64,000 nucleotides of DNA from Thioclava sp. SK-1 (lineage in GTDB: Bacteria; Pseudomonadota; Alphaproteobacteria; Rhodobacterales; Rhodobacteraceae). The stretch lies in assembly GCF_001705665.1 (NCBI RefSeq), contig NZ_MDHA01000028.1, positions 1 through 64,000 on the forward strand, in the 5' to 3' direction. Position numbers and translations under genes: made by a program. The notes beneath the pieces were generated by a model. That model did not search any database. It was given only the letters and a program-made list of their open reading frames with translations, and was not told the DNA's origin. Of the stretch, positions 18,689-28,428 are shown one piece after another (position 1 is the stretch's first letter; each line of letters begins with the position of its first letter).

Positions 18689-19759
18689 CTAAAGCATCGG
18701 CGCTGCAGCATTGGTTTGCGCAAGCAAGGACTCGATGGTCTGCATCAGCTCATCAATGGGCTGTTCAAACCCGCCATCTGCCGGACGTGCCACGGTAAAG
18801 CCGTATCGATGGCCGACGCTTTCGGCGAACACACGTGCCATCGCATTGAACCGGTCCGGCGGCTGAATGACCAAAATCCCCGCGCCTTCGGGCAGGCACA
18901 TCAGCGTATGCACGATATTGGACCCTTCCACCCCGATGGCCAGCGGCGCACCCGCCAGAATGGTCGCAATTTCTGCCGGCGTGTGATGCTCAGGCTCCAA
19001 CACCACAAACCCCATCTTGGCCAGGCGCGCCAAGATCGCATCTTCGTTCACCAAACGGCGCGCAGCACCGGTGGTACCACGGCGCAAGAACACCGGCACG
19101 CCGCCCACAGGCCCGGTCAACCCGGCTCGCAGCGCCAGTCGGTTGCGCCGTAAGCGCTCAATCCGATGTGGGTTAAGATGTTCATCACGAAACAGCCACA
19201 GATCACGGTATAACGTGGGTTCGACATCGCATGCCGGAAGTCCGATCAAATCACGATAACCGGGTTCATGCTGCCATGCGGGCCGGGCCGGACGCACCGC
19301 AGACAGCCCCATGTCCATCGCCAGACGTTCGGCCACCAACCCATCACGAAACCAATGACCAAAATAGCGTTCGCTAACATCGGTGGCCACAAGCGCGGCT
19401 GATTGGGCCGTGGCAATCGGGCCGCGCACCATGACATGTTCGCTTTTGCCCCGCAGGTGACGCAGACCGCGCGCATGATATGCCCCGCCGCGTGTCAGCA
19501 ACATATCGCTCAGCCGATATGCGCGGGTCGGCCCGTTCGTATCTTGTGCACCGAATGTCCAGTTTTCTTGCACGGCCCGCGTCGTTCCTGGGGAAAACTG
19601 CGTAATATGATCAAAGGCACCTTCAGGTGCCACCGGCGGTCGGATCGGCACTGGCTGACCGGGATGGATCACACGGGTTTCAACCGCCAGATCTTCGATC
19701 TCATGCTTGAGGATCTTTGACCAGACCCGGCTGGTATAGGGACGCAAGCGGCGCAGCAT
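18689..19759 (-). CDS. Glycosyltransferase family 61 (DUF563) protein
   Basis: 356 residues. The C-terminal half carries the GT61/DUF563 signature: VFLRRGTTGAARRLVNEDAI, then VLEPEHHTPAEIATILAGAP and VEGSNIVHTLMCLPEGAGIL followed by VIQPPDRF. Bacterial members add pentoses or hexoses to surface polysaccharides. No signal peptide or membrane helix is visible. It lies downstream of the GT4 and WecG-type genes on the same strand and probably belongs to the same transcription unit starting near 21800. A short tandem duplication (GGGAGCGGGCTTT twice) sits in the gap before it. Confidence 0.88.
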   Translation of the reverse strand: MLRRLRPYTSRVWSKILKHEIEDLAVETRVIHPGQPVPIRPPVAPEGAFDHITQFSPGTTRAVQENWTFGAQDTNGPTRAYRLSDMLLTRGGAYHARGLRHLRGKSEHVMVRGPIATAQSAALVATDVSERYFGHWFRDGLVAERLAMDMGLSAVRPARPAWQHEPGYRDLIGLPACDVEPTLYRDLWLFRDEHLNPHRIERLRRNRLALRAGLTGPVGGVPVFLRRGTTGAARRLVNEDAILARLAKMGFVVLEPEHHTPAEIATILAGAPLAIGVEGSNIVHTLMCLPEGAGILVIQPPDRFNAMARVFAESVGHRYGFTVARPADGGFEQPIDELMQTIESLLAQTNAAAPML

Positions 19760-19824
19760 GATGGGGCATCCTTTCGGGAGCGGGCTTTGGGGAGCGGGCT
19801 TTCAAGGGCGGAGAGAAGCGCAGA

Positions 19825-21039
19825 TCAGGCGGGGATATGCTGCGCAATGGCATCGGCACGCGTTTCATGCATGCCTTTATGCGAATGCCCATCGGCCGCA
19901 TCACGCGCAGCATTGGCGAATTGCGCCTGCATCTGGGGATCCTTGGCAAAGCGCAGCAAAGCCTGCGCAAGCGCGGCAGGATCATCAACCGGGAATAGCA
20001 GACTGTTGTCGGCGCGAATAATATCGCGCACCCCTTCGGTATCGCTGGAAATCACCGGCACGCCCTGGCTGAACGCATCAAATATCACCCGTGGCTGTTC
20101 ATGCTGCCGGTTGGCCAGAACAATCGCATGATACTGCCCCAGAAGGGCAAAAAACGGCGCCCCATAGGGCACGGGCGACAGAAACCGGACCTGCACCGGC
20201 CCGTCATGTACTGCGCAAAATGTCTGACATTCCTGTTGCAACGGTCCTTCCCCGATCAGATCAATGCCGATATCGGGGCGTTGCGCCTCTGGCAGGTCCA
20301 ACAAGGCCCGGTCCAGATGGTCGATCGCTTGCAGCACCGCTGTGATGCCCTTGTCGGGCACCAACCGGGCGGGAAAGATAAACCGCGTCATATTTGATGA
20401 CAGACCCGACAGACGCTGCATATTCTGGTCAGGGGTCAGGATCTGATCCTCGTTGATCCAAACCGCAGGTGCAATCAGGCTACGCTCCGTTCCGATACCA
20501 AACAGCCGGCGATAGCCATCTTGTGTAAAGATCCGCAGATCGGCGCGTTTCAAACATAGCCGCAATGCTGTTTTATGCACACCATGACTGATCCTTTGTC
20601 GCAGACTGGCCCCGGTTTTCGGCATCATCCAAAATGAGGATTCAATCACCATAATCCAGCGAAACCCCATCACAAACGACAGCGGCAACAGATAAAAGGC
20701 CAGCGGAAACGCCCAGCCTGCCCCATCCGAATGCACGATGCGACTGCCCCGCGCAGCCCGCACCACAGCACGAAAATTCCCAATGAAATTACGCCCAACC
20801 GAGCCCCAGCCATGATCTTCACGCAGCGCGGTAACCTGATCCGCATGTAGCCCGGCCACAGGGGCGGTGTCTTCTTCGGCCTGCGCCAGCGGCAGCAGCG
20901 GGCAACACAGTGCGAAATCCGCGATATACCCCAGATGAAGCTGCAGATCCTTTGCCCAAAGTGGGGTGGTGTGAACCGATCCATCTGGCCCTTCATAGGC
21001 CGGTATCCGTGAAAATAACGTATAACGTCCCGCGATCAT
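19825..21039 (-). CDS. Glycosyltransferase family 4 protein
   Basis: About 404 residues with a GT-B fold. The donor-binding half contains RFIFPARLVPDKGITAVLQA, DLIGEGPLQQECQTF and, where the family has E-x7-E, EQPRVIFDAFSQGVPVISSD, so the first Glu is followed by a less usual spacing. The long ORF to 21108 is rejected because ATG 21039 has a perfect AAGGAGG seven bases upstream. The WecG-type gene ends 20 bp before it. Donor and acceptor are unknown. Confidence 0.88.
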   Translation of the reverse strand: MIAGRYTLFSRIPAYEGPDGSVHTTPLWAKDLQLHLGYIADFALCCPLLPLAQAEEDTAPVAGLHADQVTALREDHGWGSVGRNFIGNFRAVVRAARGSRIVHSDGAGWAFPLAFYLLPLSFVMGFRWIMVIESSFWMMPKTGASLRQRISHGVHKTALRLCLKRADLRIFTQDGYRRLFGIGTERSLIAPAVWINEDQILTPDQNMQRLSGLSSNMTRFIFPARLVPDKGITAVLQAIDHLDRALLDLPEAQRPDIGIDLIGEGPLQQECQTFCAVHDGPVQVRFLSPVPYGAPFFALLGQYHAIVLANRQHEQPRVIFDAFSQGVPVISSDTEGVRDIIRADNSLLFPVDDPAALAQALLRFAKDPQMQAQFANAARDAADGHSHKGMHETRADAIAQHIPA

Positions 21040-21058
21040 AAAACCTCCTTGGCCTGGT

Positions 21059-21796
21059 TCAGCGGCGCCCATCCGCCAGATACAGCGCAAAGACCTTTGG
21101 CCCATCAATCAGGTAGCGTTTCCATAAGCGTCGCGGATTGCTAAGCAGGCGAAACGCCCATTCCATCCCTGCGCGTTGCACCCATTCAGGCGCACGCGCC
21201 TGATGGCCGGTCAGAAAATCAATACTGGCCCCGACACATAGCGCGGTGCCACGCGCGTGACCGCGCTGTTGCAGATCATGGGCGAAATATTCTTGTTTTG
21301 GAAAGGACAGACACAACAAGATCAGATCAGCCTGCGCTGCCTCTGTGGCGTGCAGCGTGGCCTCCCATTCGGGTGCCCCAGGCGCCATGAACGGCGCTTC
21401 GACATGAATGAAACGATGACCTGTAAACCGCTGGCACAAAATATCGAAATGCGCTGTGTCCGGCCCTACAATGGCAATCGTCAGATCCCGGCTGCGCGGA
21501 TCTTCCAAAAGATCCCGCACCAATGATGCACCGGGATAGGTTTTCAACGCCATTCCGCGCATCTTGGCCAGACGTTCCAAAATCCGGCTGTCGCACATGC
21601 GCCATGTGGCCGCCTGATATGCGGGTGCAATCGCCGGATCACGTGATAGTCGCACAACGTGATCGACATTTGGCGTAACAAGATAGCGAAACCCATCATG
21701 CCCGTCCAAAAGCCGGCTTCGCCAGACATCATGATCGGCAACTGCGAAATCCAAAGATAAGAAAGTCATTTCAGTCATATCGGTGCGATAAGACAT
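21059..21796 (-). CDS. WecG/TagA/CpsF family glycosyltransferase (GT26)
   Basis: Members add the second sugar (ManNAcA, ManNAc, Glc or similar) to the lipid-linked primer. The ~245-residue protein has the family landmarks in order: YLVTPNVDHVVRLSRD, the MCDSRIL motif, IAIVGPD, LLCLSFPKQEYFAHDL, and the C-terminal GASIDFLTGHQARAPEWVQR with EWAFRLLSNPRRLWKRYL. ATG 21796 has AAAGG upstream; a GTG at 21805 is a poorer alternative. It starts the leftward unit 21796-18689 and could act directly after the ExoY-like primer transferase. Confidence 0.92.
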   Translation of the reverse strand: MSYRTDMTEMTFLSLDFAVADHDVWRSRLLDGHDGFRYLVTPNVDHVVRLSRDPAIAPAYQAATWRMCDSRILERLAKMRGMALKTYPGASLVRDLLEDPRSRDLTIAIVGPDTAHFDILCQRFTGHRFIHVEAPFMAPGAPEWEATLHATEAAQADLILLCLSFPKQEYFAHDLQQRGHARGTALCVGASIDFLTGHQARAPEWVQRAGMEWAFRLLSNPRRLWKRYLIDGPKVFALYLADGRR

Positions 21797-22131
21797 GGGA
21801 GGCACCTTTAATAAATTCGCTTCCCATATGATAATGAAACCTGCCTTTTAGCAAACAGCTTTTCCAATCAATCGCGCCCCTGTCACCAGGCGCAGGACCC
21901 AATGCCCATGTAACAGGCGCGACAACAGGCGCGGGATATACCGCCTGGCAGCGCTGCGATATCGATACTGTAACGCCATGGGGATGCGCATTTGCGCATG
22001 CTGCACCCTGTGCGCAACAGTCCAAAACATTGGGTGAGGCCCTTATTTTGCAATATCATTTGCGCGGCCATCTTTGCTTTACGGGGGGAGAGAGCGCGCG
22101 AAAAATGCACTAAGGTGACCCTGCGAATAGT
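21797..22131. other. Intergenic region, no gene seen
   Basis: 335 bases before the WecG-type gene. It presumably holds the promoter of the 21796-18689 unit. The only structure noticed is a short inverted repeat, ATGCGCA-TT-TGCGCAT near 21983. No supported ORF or RNA. Confidence 0.4.
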
Positions 22132-22746
22132 CTAACACGATCGGCTTAATGGCTGCTCGGCCAAGGATAAAATCGCATCGAACAGCATTTCTGCCGTGCT
22201 GCGATCATCTAAGCGCAACGCCAACACACCATGGCGGCACAAAACCGGCCTTAGACTGGCCCAACGGTCATCACTACGCGTGTCATCTGGGTCGGCAATT
22301 TCAATTGCCGCCATAAGACGTTGATCACGGTCAATGATTGCAAAATCGAAATTGTGACGGCGCAACCGCCGATCACCTTCCAGCGCATCAGCGTGCAATA
22401 ACCGCCCGGCATTGACCTGCAAAAGCAACCTGCACCCGGGGTCAAGCTCTTTCATCCCCAATTCCAGCGCCTGCAACCAGCCATTTTCACGTGGTGATAA
22501 CAGCGGTGTAAGTGCTTCAACCGTGGTCTTTGGTTCATAAATGGGCGTGGCGCAAACAGAGGATGGCGACGCCGGGGACATCGCTTGTGAGCCACGCCGT
22601 ACAGGCACGCCCGTCTTTGCCCCGCGACAATGGTCCCGTCTGGCCGTGCCTATGACAAAAGAACCGCCACTAAAACTGGTGAACAAACCGGCCCCGCAGA
22701 CAAGAACCGACACACAAACAAACGTTAACAGGGCAATGTCGACCAT
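22132..22746 (-). CDS. DUF2726-like protein with N-terminal membrane anchor
   Basis: 204 residues. Residues 1-33 form a single hydrophobic helix (VDIALLTFVCVSVLVCGAGL), followed by a basic linker. From ~75 on, the pattern resembles the DUF2726 family, a restriction-endonuclease-like fold: PLLSPRENGWLQALELGM, LLLQVNAGRLL, FDFAIIDRDQRLMAAIEIAD and VLALRLDD. The FDFAIIDRD...AIEI block is where the family has its D...ExK-like core; Lys is not seen here, so nuclease activity is doubtful. Its role next to polysaccharide genes is unknown. It stands alone, ~335 bp upstream of the WecG-type unit. Confidence 0.6.
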   Translation of the reverse strand: MVDIALLTFVCVSVLVCGAGLFTSFSGGSFVIGTARRDHCRGAKTGVPVRRGSQAMSPASPSSVCATPIYEPKTTVEALTPLLSPRENGWLQALELGMKELDPGCRLLLQVNAGRLLHADALEGDRRLRRHNFDFAIIDRDQRLMAAIEIADPDDTRSDDRWASLRPVLCRHGVLALRLDDRSTAEMLFDAILSLAEQPLSRSC

Positions 22747-22859
22747 ACCACAGGCTCCAGAAATCCGGCTCCATCTGCCTGTTCAATTGGGGCGAAACTA
22801 TGGTCTTTGGTTGATGGCTTATGGGCTGAACAGGAAAATTTGAACCACAGCCTGCAGGC

Positions 22860-23501
22860 TCATTCCTCTCCCCGTGGGCGCGATACCGCCCCAAACCGCC
22901 CCAGCGCCATCGAAAGCCCACCACATAGGAACCCGCCCAAATGGGTTTCCCATGCCAGCTGGCCGTCCAACGTCCAATACATCACGACATTGATCCCGAT
23001 CAGCAACAGCAGCGGCCAGATCAGACCCTTTAGCCCGCTTAGGAAACTGTCCTCATGCCAGGCGTCGATCAGGCGCAACCACAGCACCGCTCCGGCCATG
23101 CCAAATAAAGCCCCCGACGCCCCCACCATCGGCTGCGTGCCGCGCGACAGCAGCGCATAGCCGGCCGCACCGCCCAACAACCCAGCCAGATAAACAAGAC
23201 CAAACCGCCATTGCCCCAATATTTCGACCAAAGGCCGCCCCAACGATATCAGCGTCAACAGGTTAAAGCCCAAATGGCTTAGCCCGGCATGGCAAAACCC
23301 ATAGGTAAGAAACATTGCGAAACGCTGCCCGGGATAGTTTTCCTGCCAGCCCCGTAACAGACCCGGCCAAAAGGCAAAGTTTTGATACATCCGCCCGCGC
23401 AGATATCCACCATTGCCCGAAACAAACAGCCATGCCTCTGGCAAGAGGCACAGAATGATCAACCCGACCAACACGGCTGGAAGACGCAGGGAAACGATCA
23501 T
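22860..23501 (-). CDS. Rhomboid-family intramembrane serine protease
   Basis: 213 residues with about six transmembrane helices. The catalytic pair is visible: Ser in GASGALFGMAG (~128-138) and His in ETHLGGFLCGG (~184-194). A conserved HLGFN segment (LSHLGFNLLTL) lies near residue 76. Rhomboids cleave membrane-spanning substrates. Standing among exosortase-linked genes, it might process a surface or export component, as rhombosortases do for GlyGly-CTERM proteins, but no GlyGly-CTERM protein is seen here. The role is therefore open. Confidence 0.9.
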   Translation of the reverse strand: MIVSLRLPAVLVGLIILCLLPEAWLFVSGNGGYLRGRMYQNFAFWPGLLRGWQENYPGQRFAMFLTYGFCHAGLSHLGFNLLTLISLGRPLVEILGQWRFGLVYLAGLLGGAAGYALLSRGTQPMVGASGALFGMAGAVLWLRLIDAWHEDSFLSGLKGLIWPLLLLIGINVVMYWTLDGQLAWETHLGGFLCGGLSMALGRFGAVSRPRGEE

Positions 23502-23543
23502 ATCAGGCCTATCTTGTCGTAAGGGGGATCACATGATCCCTGC

Positions 23544-24905
23544 TTAATGCAAGAAATCAAGATCGCGGCTTAAGGTCACAAAGAGCGAATGTGACCGCGC
23601 ATCCTCACCGATATTGTCATCCGCCAGCCGCGCGCGCAGCCCAGCTTCCAGCTTGGCCTGCCGGGGCAGCGCGCGTTCCCACGCCATCTCTGCATCCACG
23701 CGGGTTTCATCAGGACCATCAGATTCATTTGTCAGCGTGCCGATCAGCGAAAAATTCAGCCCCGTGATCTCAGAAAGATCATGTGACACGCCGGCTTCCA
23801 ACCGTGTCACGGTGATCTCGTTATCATCAGTACTGTTGTAAATTCGGCGCTGGAAATTGAGTGAGAGATCATCACGCCGCAATTCTTTGTTAAGACGCGC
23901 AGAACCAATCCAGTTCATCCCGCCCAAATCGCTTTCTGACAAGCCAACCATATATGTGATCTGACCGTCCACCATCTCGCGGGCGCGTTGCATAGATACC
24001 TGCGTGCGTTGGCCCGTGCTGGTCGCGATGTTTTGCAAGCCCAGCCGATATTGCCCCAAGCTGTCTTCGCGGATCACATTCAGATTAAAGCCAAACCCGT
24101 CTTTGCTGTCATCGCCAACCGTGCGTTCGGTATCGATCTGACTGTAGCTGATCGCCCCCACCAGCGTCAGCACCGCGTTTATCTGCCGTTCGGTTTCCCA
24201 GGTAATCCGATTGGTCGCGCGCCGTGTGTCAACGCTATCCTCAACCTTATAAATATCACGGTGCAGCGTCAGCTGATGGCGCATCACTTTGTTGGGCGTC
24301 AGGCGCAGGCCGATATCATAAAATTCATGTCGCGATTCTTCATCAGATCTGCTGGGGGAATCGTGATATTTCAGATCTTCCAGGCGGTAATCGAATTTAT
24401 AGCCGATCGGCTCATCCAGACCGCTCTCTGCGTTGAACTCCAACTGTGTCAGCCCACGTTGGCCAACCCCGTCATAGTCCAAAACAGCACCCGTGGTGTC
24501 ATCCAGATACACCGACTGATCCGTGACCTTCGTACGGGTATGACGCAAGTTGAAATTGAACCGGCTGCGCGATCCCAAATAGGAATATCCGATCCCACCC
24601 GAAGGCAAGAACAGGTCGTCACCATCGTCATCGATGACCCAACGCAAAACCGTACCCAACCGGAAGCTGCTCAGCCGGGTTATCCGCGTATAATCATATG
24701 ACACCCCGGAGTTCAGTTCGGTGTCTTGATCATCGGCCCCGTCTTGCAAATCCAGATTGCGCCCGGTTTCGACCCCAAGCTGAAAGGAGAGCGCGCTTTG
24801 GCTCCCCGTTGCAACGTTGTTATCGGTTTCCTGGGCGAAAACCATCGGCACCAACACAGCACTACCGATACCCGCCGCCAGTGCCGTTTGTTTCAAAAAC
24901 CACAT
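23544..24905 (-). CDS. Outer-membrane beta-barrel protein of the exopolysaccharide locus
   Basis: 453 residues with a signal peptide (TALAAGIGSAVLVPMVFAQ, cut near 25). The remainder is a long series of alternating polar/hydrophobic strands with aromatic ends, as in outer-membrane barrels (for example TRVDAEMAWERALPRQAKLE and SHSLFVTLSRDLDFLH at the C-terminus). Position and size fit the barrel protein often found beside exosortase-linked polysaccharide genes. It is 39 bp downstream of the Wza-like gene on the same strand, so the pair is probably cotranscribed. Function may be polymer passage or anchoring; this is inferred from context. Confidence 0.75.
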   Translation of the reverse strand: MWFLKQTALAAGIGSAVLVPMVFAQETDNNVATGSQSALSFQLGVETGRNLDLQDGADDQDTELNSGVSYDYTRITRLSSFRLGTVLRWVIDDDGDDLFLPSGGIGYSYLGSRSRFNFNLRHTRTKVTDQSVYLDDTTGAVLDYDGVGQRGLTQLEFNAESGLDEPIGYKFDYRLEDLKYHDSPSRSDEESRHEFYDIGLRLTPNKVMRHQLTLHRDIYKVEDSVDTRRATNRITWETERQINAVLTLVGAISYSQIDTERTVGDDSKDGFGFNLNVIREDSLGQYRLGLQNIATSTGQRTQVSMQRAREMVDGQITYMVGLSESDLGGMNWIGSARLNKELRRDDLSLNFQRRIYNSTDDNEITVTRLEAGVSHDLSEITGLNFSLIGTLTNESDGPDETRVDAEMAWERALPRQAKLEAGLRARLADDNIGEDARSHSLFVTLSRDLDFLH

Positions 24906-24944
24906 AGCCGTCTCTTCCTTACAGCCCCCTGCTGACTGGGGGTC

Positions 24945-25532
24945 TTATTCAAACAGCCGGCGTTCAGGAACGGTGATCACATCCCCATCCGTCAAAAGCG
25001 TCGCGCCCGACAGGCCTGTGCGGTTCTTATAATCGAACAGATAAATCTGCTCGGTCTGGCTGGAAGGATCCATCCGGTGCAGCTCAACACGTTTGGTTGC
25101 AGCAAACCGGGTAAATCCGCCCGCCTGCGCAATCGCCTGCAGCAAGGTGATGCCCTCATCAACCTCCAGCAAGCCGGGGCGATTGATTTCACCCATCACA
25201 TAGATTTTGCCCAAATCATCCAATTCTTCGCCCGGCTCGGCCAATTGCACAACGCTGACATAGACCGATGGCGGGTTGGCAAATTCATTCGCAAGACGGT
25301 TGATCAGCGCCTGACGCACTGCCTCTACCGAATTTCCTGCAACCCGGATCGTGCCCGCGCCGGGAAATGTCAGCGACCCGTCAGGCAGCACCAGCACCGT
25401 CCGGTTCAAGGAATTATCTTCCACCACCTCAACCTGCAGCATATCGCCGGGTTGAATGGCATAAGCGGCCTGTGCGGCGACGGGAATCACCCACAAAGCC
25501 AGCGCAAAAAATGCAGATACGATTCTGGACAT
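24945..25532 (-). CDS. Polysaccharide export protein (Wza/EpsA-like, SLBB domain)
   Basis: 195 residues. A signal peptide (FFALALWVIPVAAQA, cut near 22) is followed by the poly-export domain starting YAIQPGDMLQVEVVEDNSLN and then an SLBB domain (IYVMGEINRPGLLEVDEGIT, LLQAIAQAGG). There is no lipobox cysteine, unlike E. coli Wza, and the protein is short, as in the exosortase-linked form. It would form the periplasmic and outer-membrane part of the export path together with the Wzz-like protein at 29277 and the barrel at 23544. Confidence 0.9.
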   Translation of the reverse strand: MSRIVSAFFALALWVIPVAAQAAYAIQPGDMLQVEVVEDNSLNRTVLVLPDGSLTFPGAGTIRVAGNSVEAVRQALINRLANEFANPPSVYVSVVQLAEPGEELDDLGKIYVMGEINRPGLLEVDEGITLLQAIAQAGGFTRFAATKRVELHRMDPSSQTEQIYLFDYKNRTGLSGATLLTDGDVITVPERRLFE

Positions 25533-25662
25533 GCCTCACCCAAGATTATTGTCAATTTGCGACAACCCTACCCAATCACGCGGAAATGACAAAGCCATCT
25601 GAATTTCAATCAGGCAAGCCATCGCCGAGTGACGCGGAAAGGTCGCACTTTGGGCATGACGC

Positions 25663-28104
25663 TCAGCGCAAAAGCGCCTCTTGTGCCGATTGAATGGCAC
25701 GTTCCAACCCAGGATAGGCCGTGGCGCCGCCATCAATCAGCATCTGCGCCCGGGCATATTCCGCCTGTGCGGCCTCTTGATTGCCCGATGCCGCCTGGGC
25801 GCGCCCCAGATGATAGGCCACCGAGGGATCTTGTGGCAGGCCCTGGGCGGCAGCGATCAGCTCTGGCAAGGCGACCTCTACGTTACCACGCCGAAAGGCC
25901 AGCCAGCCATATGTATCGCGAAACGCGGGCTCGGTCGCGCCATTCAGCCTGCGCGCCACCACCCAGGCCCGTTCCAGACTGGCCTCATCGGCACGGGTCG
26001 CAGCCAAAAGGCTGGCAAGGTTATTGGCCACGATCGTATCGCTGCTATCAGCCGCATAAAGTTTTTCATAAATTGCAATCGCGGCTTCGATATCGCCATC
26101 GCGCTCATCTTGCCCGGCCTGCATCATATTCAAACGCCGGCTGTCGGGCAGCGCCTGAACGGCGGCGCCCAACGTCTCACGCGCTTTTTCACCCTCGCCT
26201 GCGCGCATCTGCAACACATAAAGCATGGTCCAGGCCGGCTCAAAATCACTATGCGTTTGTATCAGCTTCGACAGCCGCTCACGCGCAGGGGCCGTCTGAT
26301 TATTGGCCGCATCAATCTGGGCCAGCAAAACGGCAACCTGGGGCGCATCAGGATAGGCATTTTCCAATGCCATCGCCTCATTGCGCGCCTGTGTAATATT
26401 GCCCGATTTCACGGTATTGCGGATAACAGCAATCTGCGCGCCCAGATCGCCGGCCGATTGATCGGCCAGTGTTTTTAAGAACACATCCAATTCATCATTG
26501 CGCCCCAACCCGGCCAACATCTGCGCCTGCAGCTCATCTGCCAGTGCCTGACCACGTTCATCAGGGAAACGGCTGCGGATCGCGGCCACATCCTGACGCA
26601 GACGGCCCCAGTCTTTCATTTGCAAATGCACCCCTGCCAAGGTCTGCAACAGGGCCATATTCTGCGGTTGACGGCGCAGCGCATCAATCAAAATGGTTTC
26701 CGCCGATCTGAATTGCGACTGGCTGGACAGATATCCGACATATTGCAGCGATTCCGCCGCCCCCTGATTGGAGGCCTCTACCGCGCGGGCCAACATATCC
26801 GCCATAAGCTGCGTGCGACCTTCACGTTGATAGGCCTGCGCCATCAAGGTCATCGCCTGCGCATCTGTCGGGTCATTGGCTAAAGCCGCGCGCAGGGTCA
26901 AAACCGCCTCTTCGGTCTGATCATCCGTAATCAGCCAGGCAGCTTTCATCTTCAATGCGTCAGATTGGCCGGCATCCTGCGCCAGCACCTCTTCAACCAG
27001 CGCCTGCGAGCCGACAGGATTGCCGCTGGCCTGCCGCATCCGGGCCAATTGAATGCGCACCCGGTTGATTTCTTCTGACGGCTCGGCCCCCTTCAGCAAA
27101 TTCTCCAGATCCGACATTGCCGCATCCTCATCACCCAAGGTGAAATCCGCCCCCGCCTTTAACGCACGAAACACGGTTTCATTGGCGGAAATATCAGCCG
27201 GTGCCGGAGACTGGCTAAGCATATCGGTCAATGCATCACGCATCACGGCAGGGCTGTCCAATTCCGCTAAGAAACGCAAATATAAGATCCGTGCCTGCGG
27301 ATCGTCGTCTTGCGGATCGATCTGATCCAACAGCCAGCTGCGCGCCTCATCGCTGCGCCCCTCGGTCAGGTAAAACTGCACCAGAACCCGGCCCAACTCC
27401 TCATCTTCGGGCCATGTGTCAATCATCGAACGGATCTGCGCCTCGGTCTCATCGGTGCGGTTCAAACGCCCCAAGACCAAAAGCCGCACATTGTTCAAGT
27501 CCCGGTCCTGCGGCTGACGTTCCAACCCGGCATCCACCACCGCCAGAACCTGTTCCAGGCGATTTTGTTGCAATAGATTGGCAATCACCACCCGGCGCGC
27601 ACGTAGCGCCCCCGGATCCGCATCCAAAAGCGCCTGTGCCCGCGCCGCCGCTCGATCCATCTGCGCGGTGTCGCGCGCCATGGCTGCCGTGCGATAATCC
27701 AGCACAACCTGCGCTGCCAGAAGCTGTGGATCATCGGGCGCCAATTGCAAGGCCGCGGCCCCGTAGCGCGCCGCATCATCCCATGCCAACACATCCAGTG
27801 CAATCAGAGCCATCTGGCGGTTGGCAATCAGATTATCCGGGTCGGCCTCGGCAATCTGGCGATATTGGCCAAAGGCCTCGGTTTCGCGCCCGGCGGCAAT
27901 CAGCTGTTCGGCCAACAGGCTGCGGGCTTCTTGCAGGTCATCGTCTTTTTGCAGCGCATTGCGCAGTTCAACAATCGCACGGGGGGTGTCGCCTTGGGCA
28001 ATATAGCTTTGTGCCTGTGCCAGATGTTTGGCAGCCTGCTCTTCAGCTGAATCACACCCTGAAATCATCAGTGCAACACAAGCCGCCAAAATAATTTTAT
28101 TCAA
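25663..28104 (-). CDS. prsT: TPR-repeat lipoprotein (PrsT-like)
   Basis: About 813 residues made almost entirely of tetratricopeptide repeats, e.g. AQSYIAQGDTPRAIVELRNA, and matching the large TPR lipoproteins (PrsT) that accompany exosortase/EPS systems. A lipoprotein signal is visible: NKIILAACVALMISGC with Asp at +2 (SGC-DS), predicting inner-membrane retention if the +2 rule applies. The start is uncertain. TTG 28104 (GGGTG upstream) puts the basic residue and hydrophobic core in the normal place; GTG 28116 and ATGs at 28143, 28161 and 28179 would add an unusual acidic leader. It is divergent from the ExeA-like ATPase. Its likely role is a scaffold for polymer assembly or secretion. Confidence 0.82.
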   Translation of the reverse strand: MNKIILAACVALMISGCDSAEEQAAKHLAQAQSYIAQGDTPRAIVELRNALQKDDDLQEARSLLAEQLIAAGRETEAFGQYRQIAEADPDNLIANRQMALIALDVLAWDDAARYGAAALQLAPDDPQLLAAQVVLDYRTAAMARDTAQMDRAAARAQALLDADPGALRARRVVIANLLQQNRLEQVLAVVDAGLERQPQDRDLNNVRLLVLGRLNRTDETEAQIRSMIDTWPEDEELGRVLVQFYLTEGRSDEARSWLLDQIDPQDDDPQARILYLRFLAELDSPAVMRDALTDMLSQSPAPADISANETVFRALKAGADFTLGDEDAAMSDLENLLKGAEPSEEINRVRIQLARMRQASGNPVGSQALVEEVLAQDAGQSDALKMKAAWLITDDQTEEAVLTLRAALANDPTDAQAMTLMAQAYQREGRTQLMADMLARAVEASNQGAAESLQYVGYLSSQSQFRSAETILIDALRRQPQNMALLQTLAGVHLQMKDWGRLRQDVAAIRSRFPDERGQALADELQAQMLAGLGRNDELDVFLKTLADQSAGDLGAQIAVIRNTVKSGNITQARNEAMALENAYPDAPQVAVLLAQIDAANNQTAPARERLSKLIQTHSDFEPAWTMLYVLQMRAGEGEKARETLGAAVQALPDSRRLNMMQAGQDERDGDIEAAIAIYEKLYAADSSDTIVANNLASLLAATRADEASLERAWVVARRLNGATEPAFRDTYGWLAFRRGNVEVALPELIAAAQGLPQDPSVAYHLGRAQAASGNQEAAQAEYARAQMLIDGGATAYPGLERAIQSAQEALLR

Positions 28105-28428
28105 AGCGTCACCCACAACTGGAAAATCCGTTGCGCCTAACATGCCCCGATTTTCCAACATATTACAACAGTTGCGCATATCCCGACAATCACGGAATAT
28201 GCGTTATATTGATGTCTATTTTTCCAAATTTTGCATAAGCAAGCAGCCAAAATCAACACGACCCGAAAAAAGATTACAGCAAGACAGGGGTTTAATTGAA
28301 ATCATATTGTATTACCCTGCCCCAAAGGGTTTATCTCCCTATAAGACCGTATAACTATAAGACAGTATGAAACCTTCTGCTCCGGGGCCTGGTGCCTATC
28401 AGTGCAATGAAAGCCCAATAGTTCCCTG
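28105..28428. promoter_or_regulatory. Divergent promoter region between prsT-like and ExeA-like genes
   Basis: AT-rich sequence separating two divergent operons, so both promoters should lie here. A short tandem of ATAAGAC/TATAAGACCGTATAACTATAAGAC-type units around 28340-28364 is visible but was not assigned. No gene is supported. Confidence 0.4.

Noticed and set aside
19775-19810. Tandem GGGAGCGGGCTTT as regulatory repeat
   Set aside because: A simple short duplication in a small gap, with no sign of function.
25681-26478. 265-residue plus-strand ORF, with others at 27231-28094
   Set aside because: Antisense to the TPR lipoprotein; products of high-GC complementary frames.
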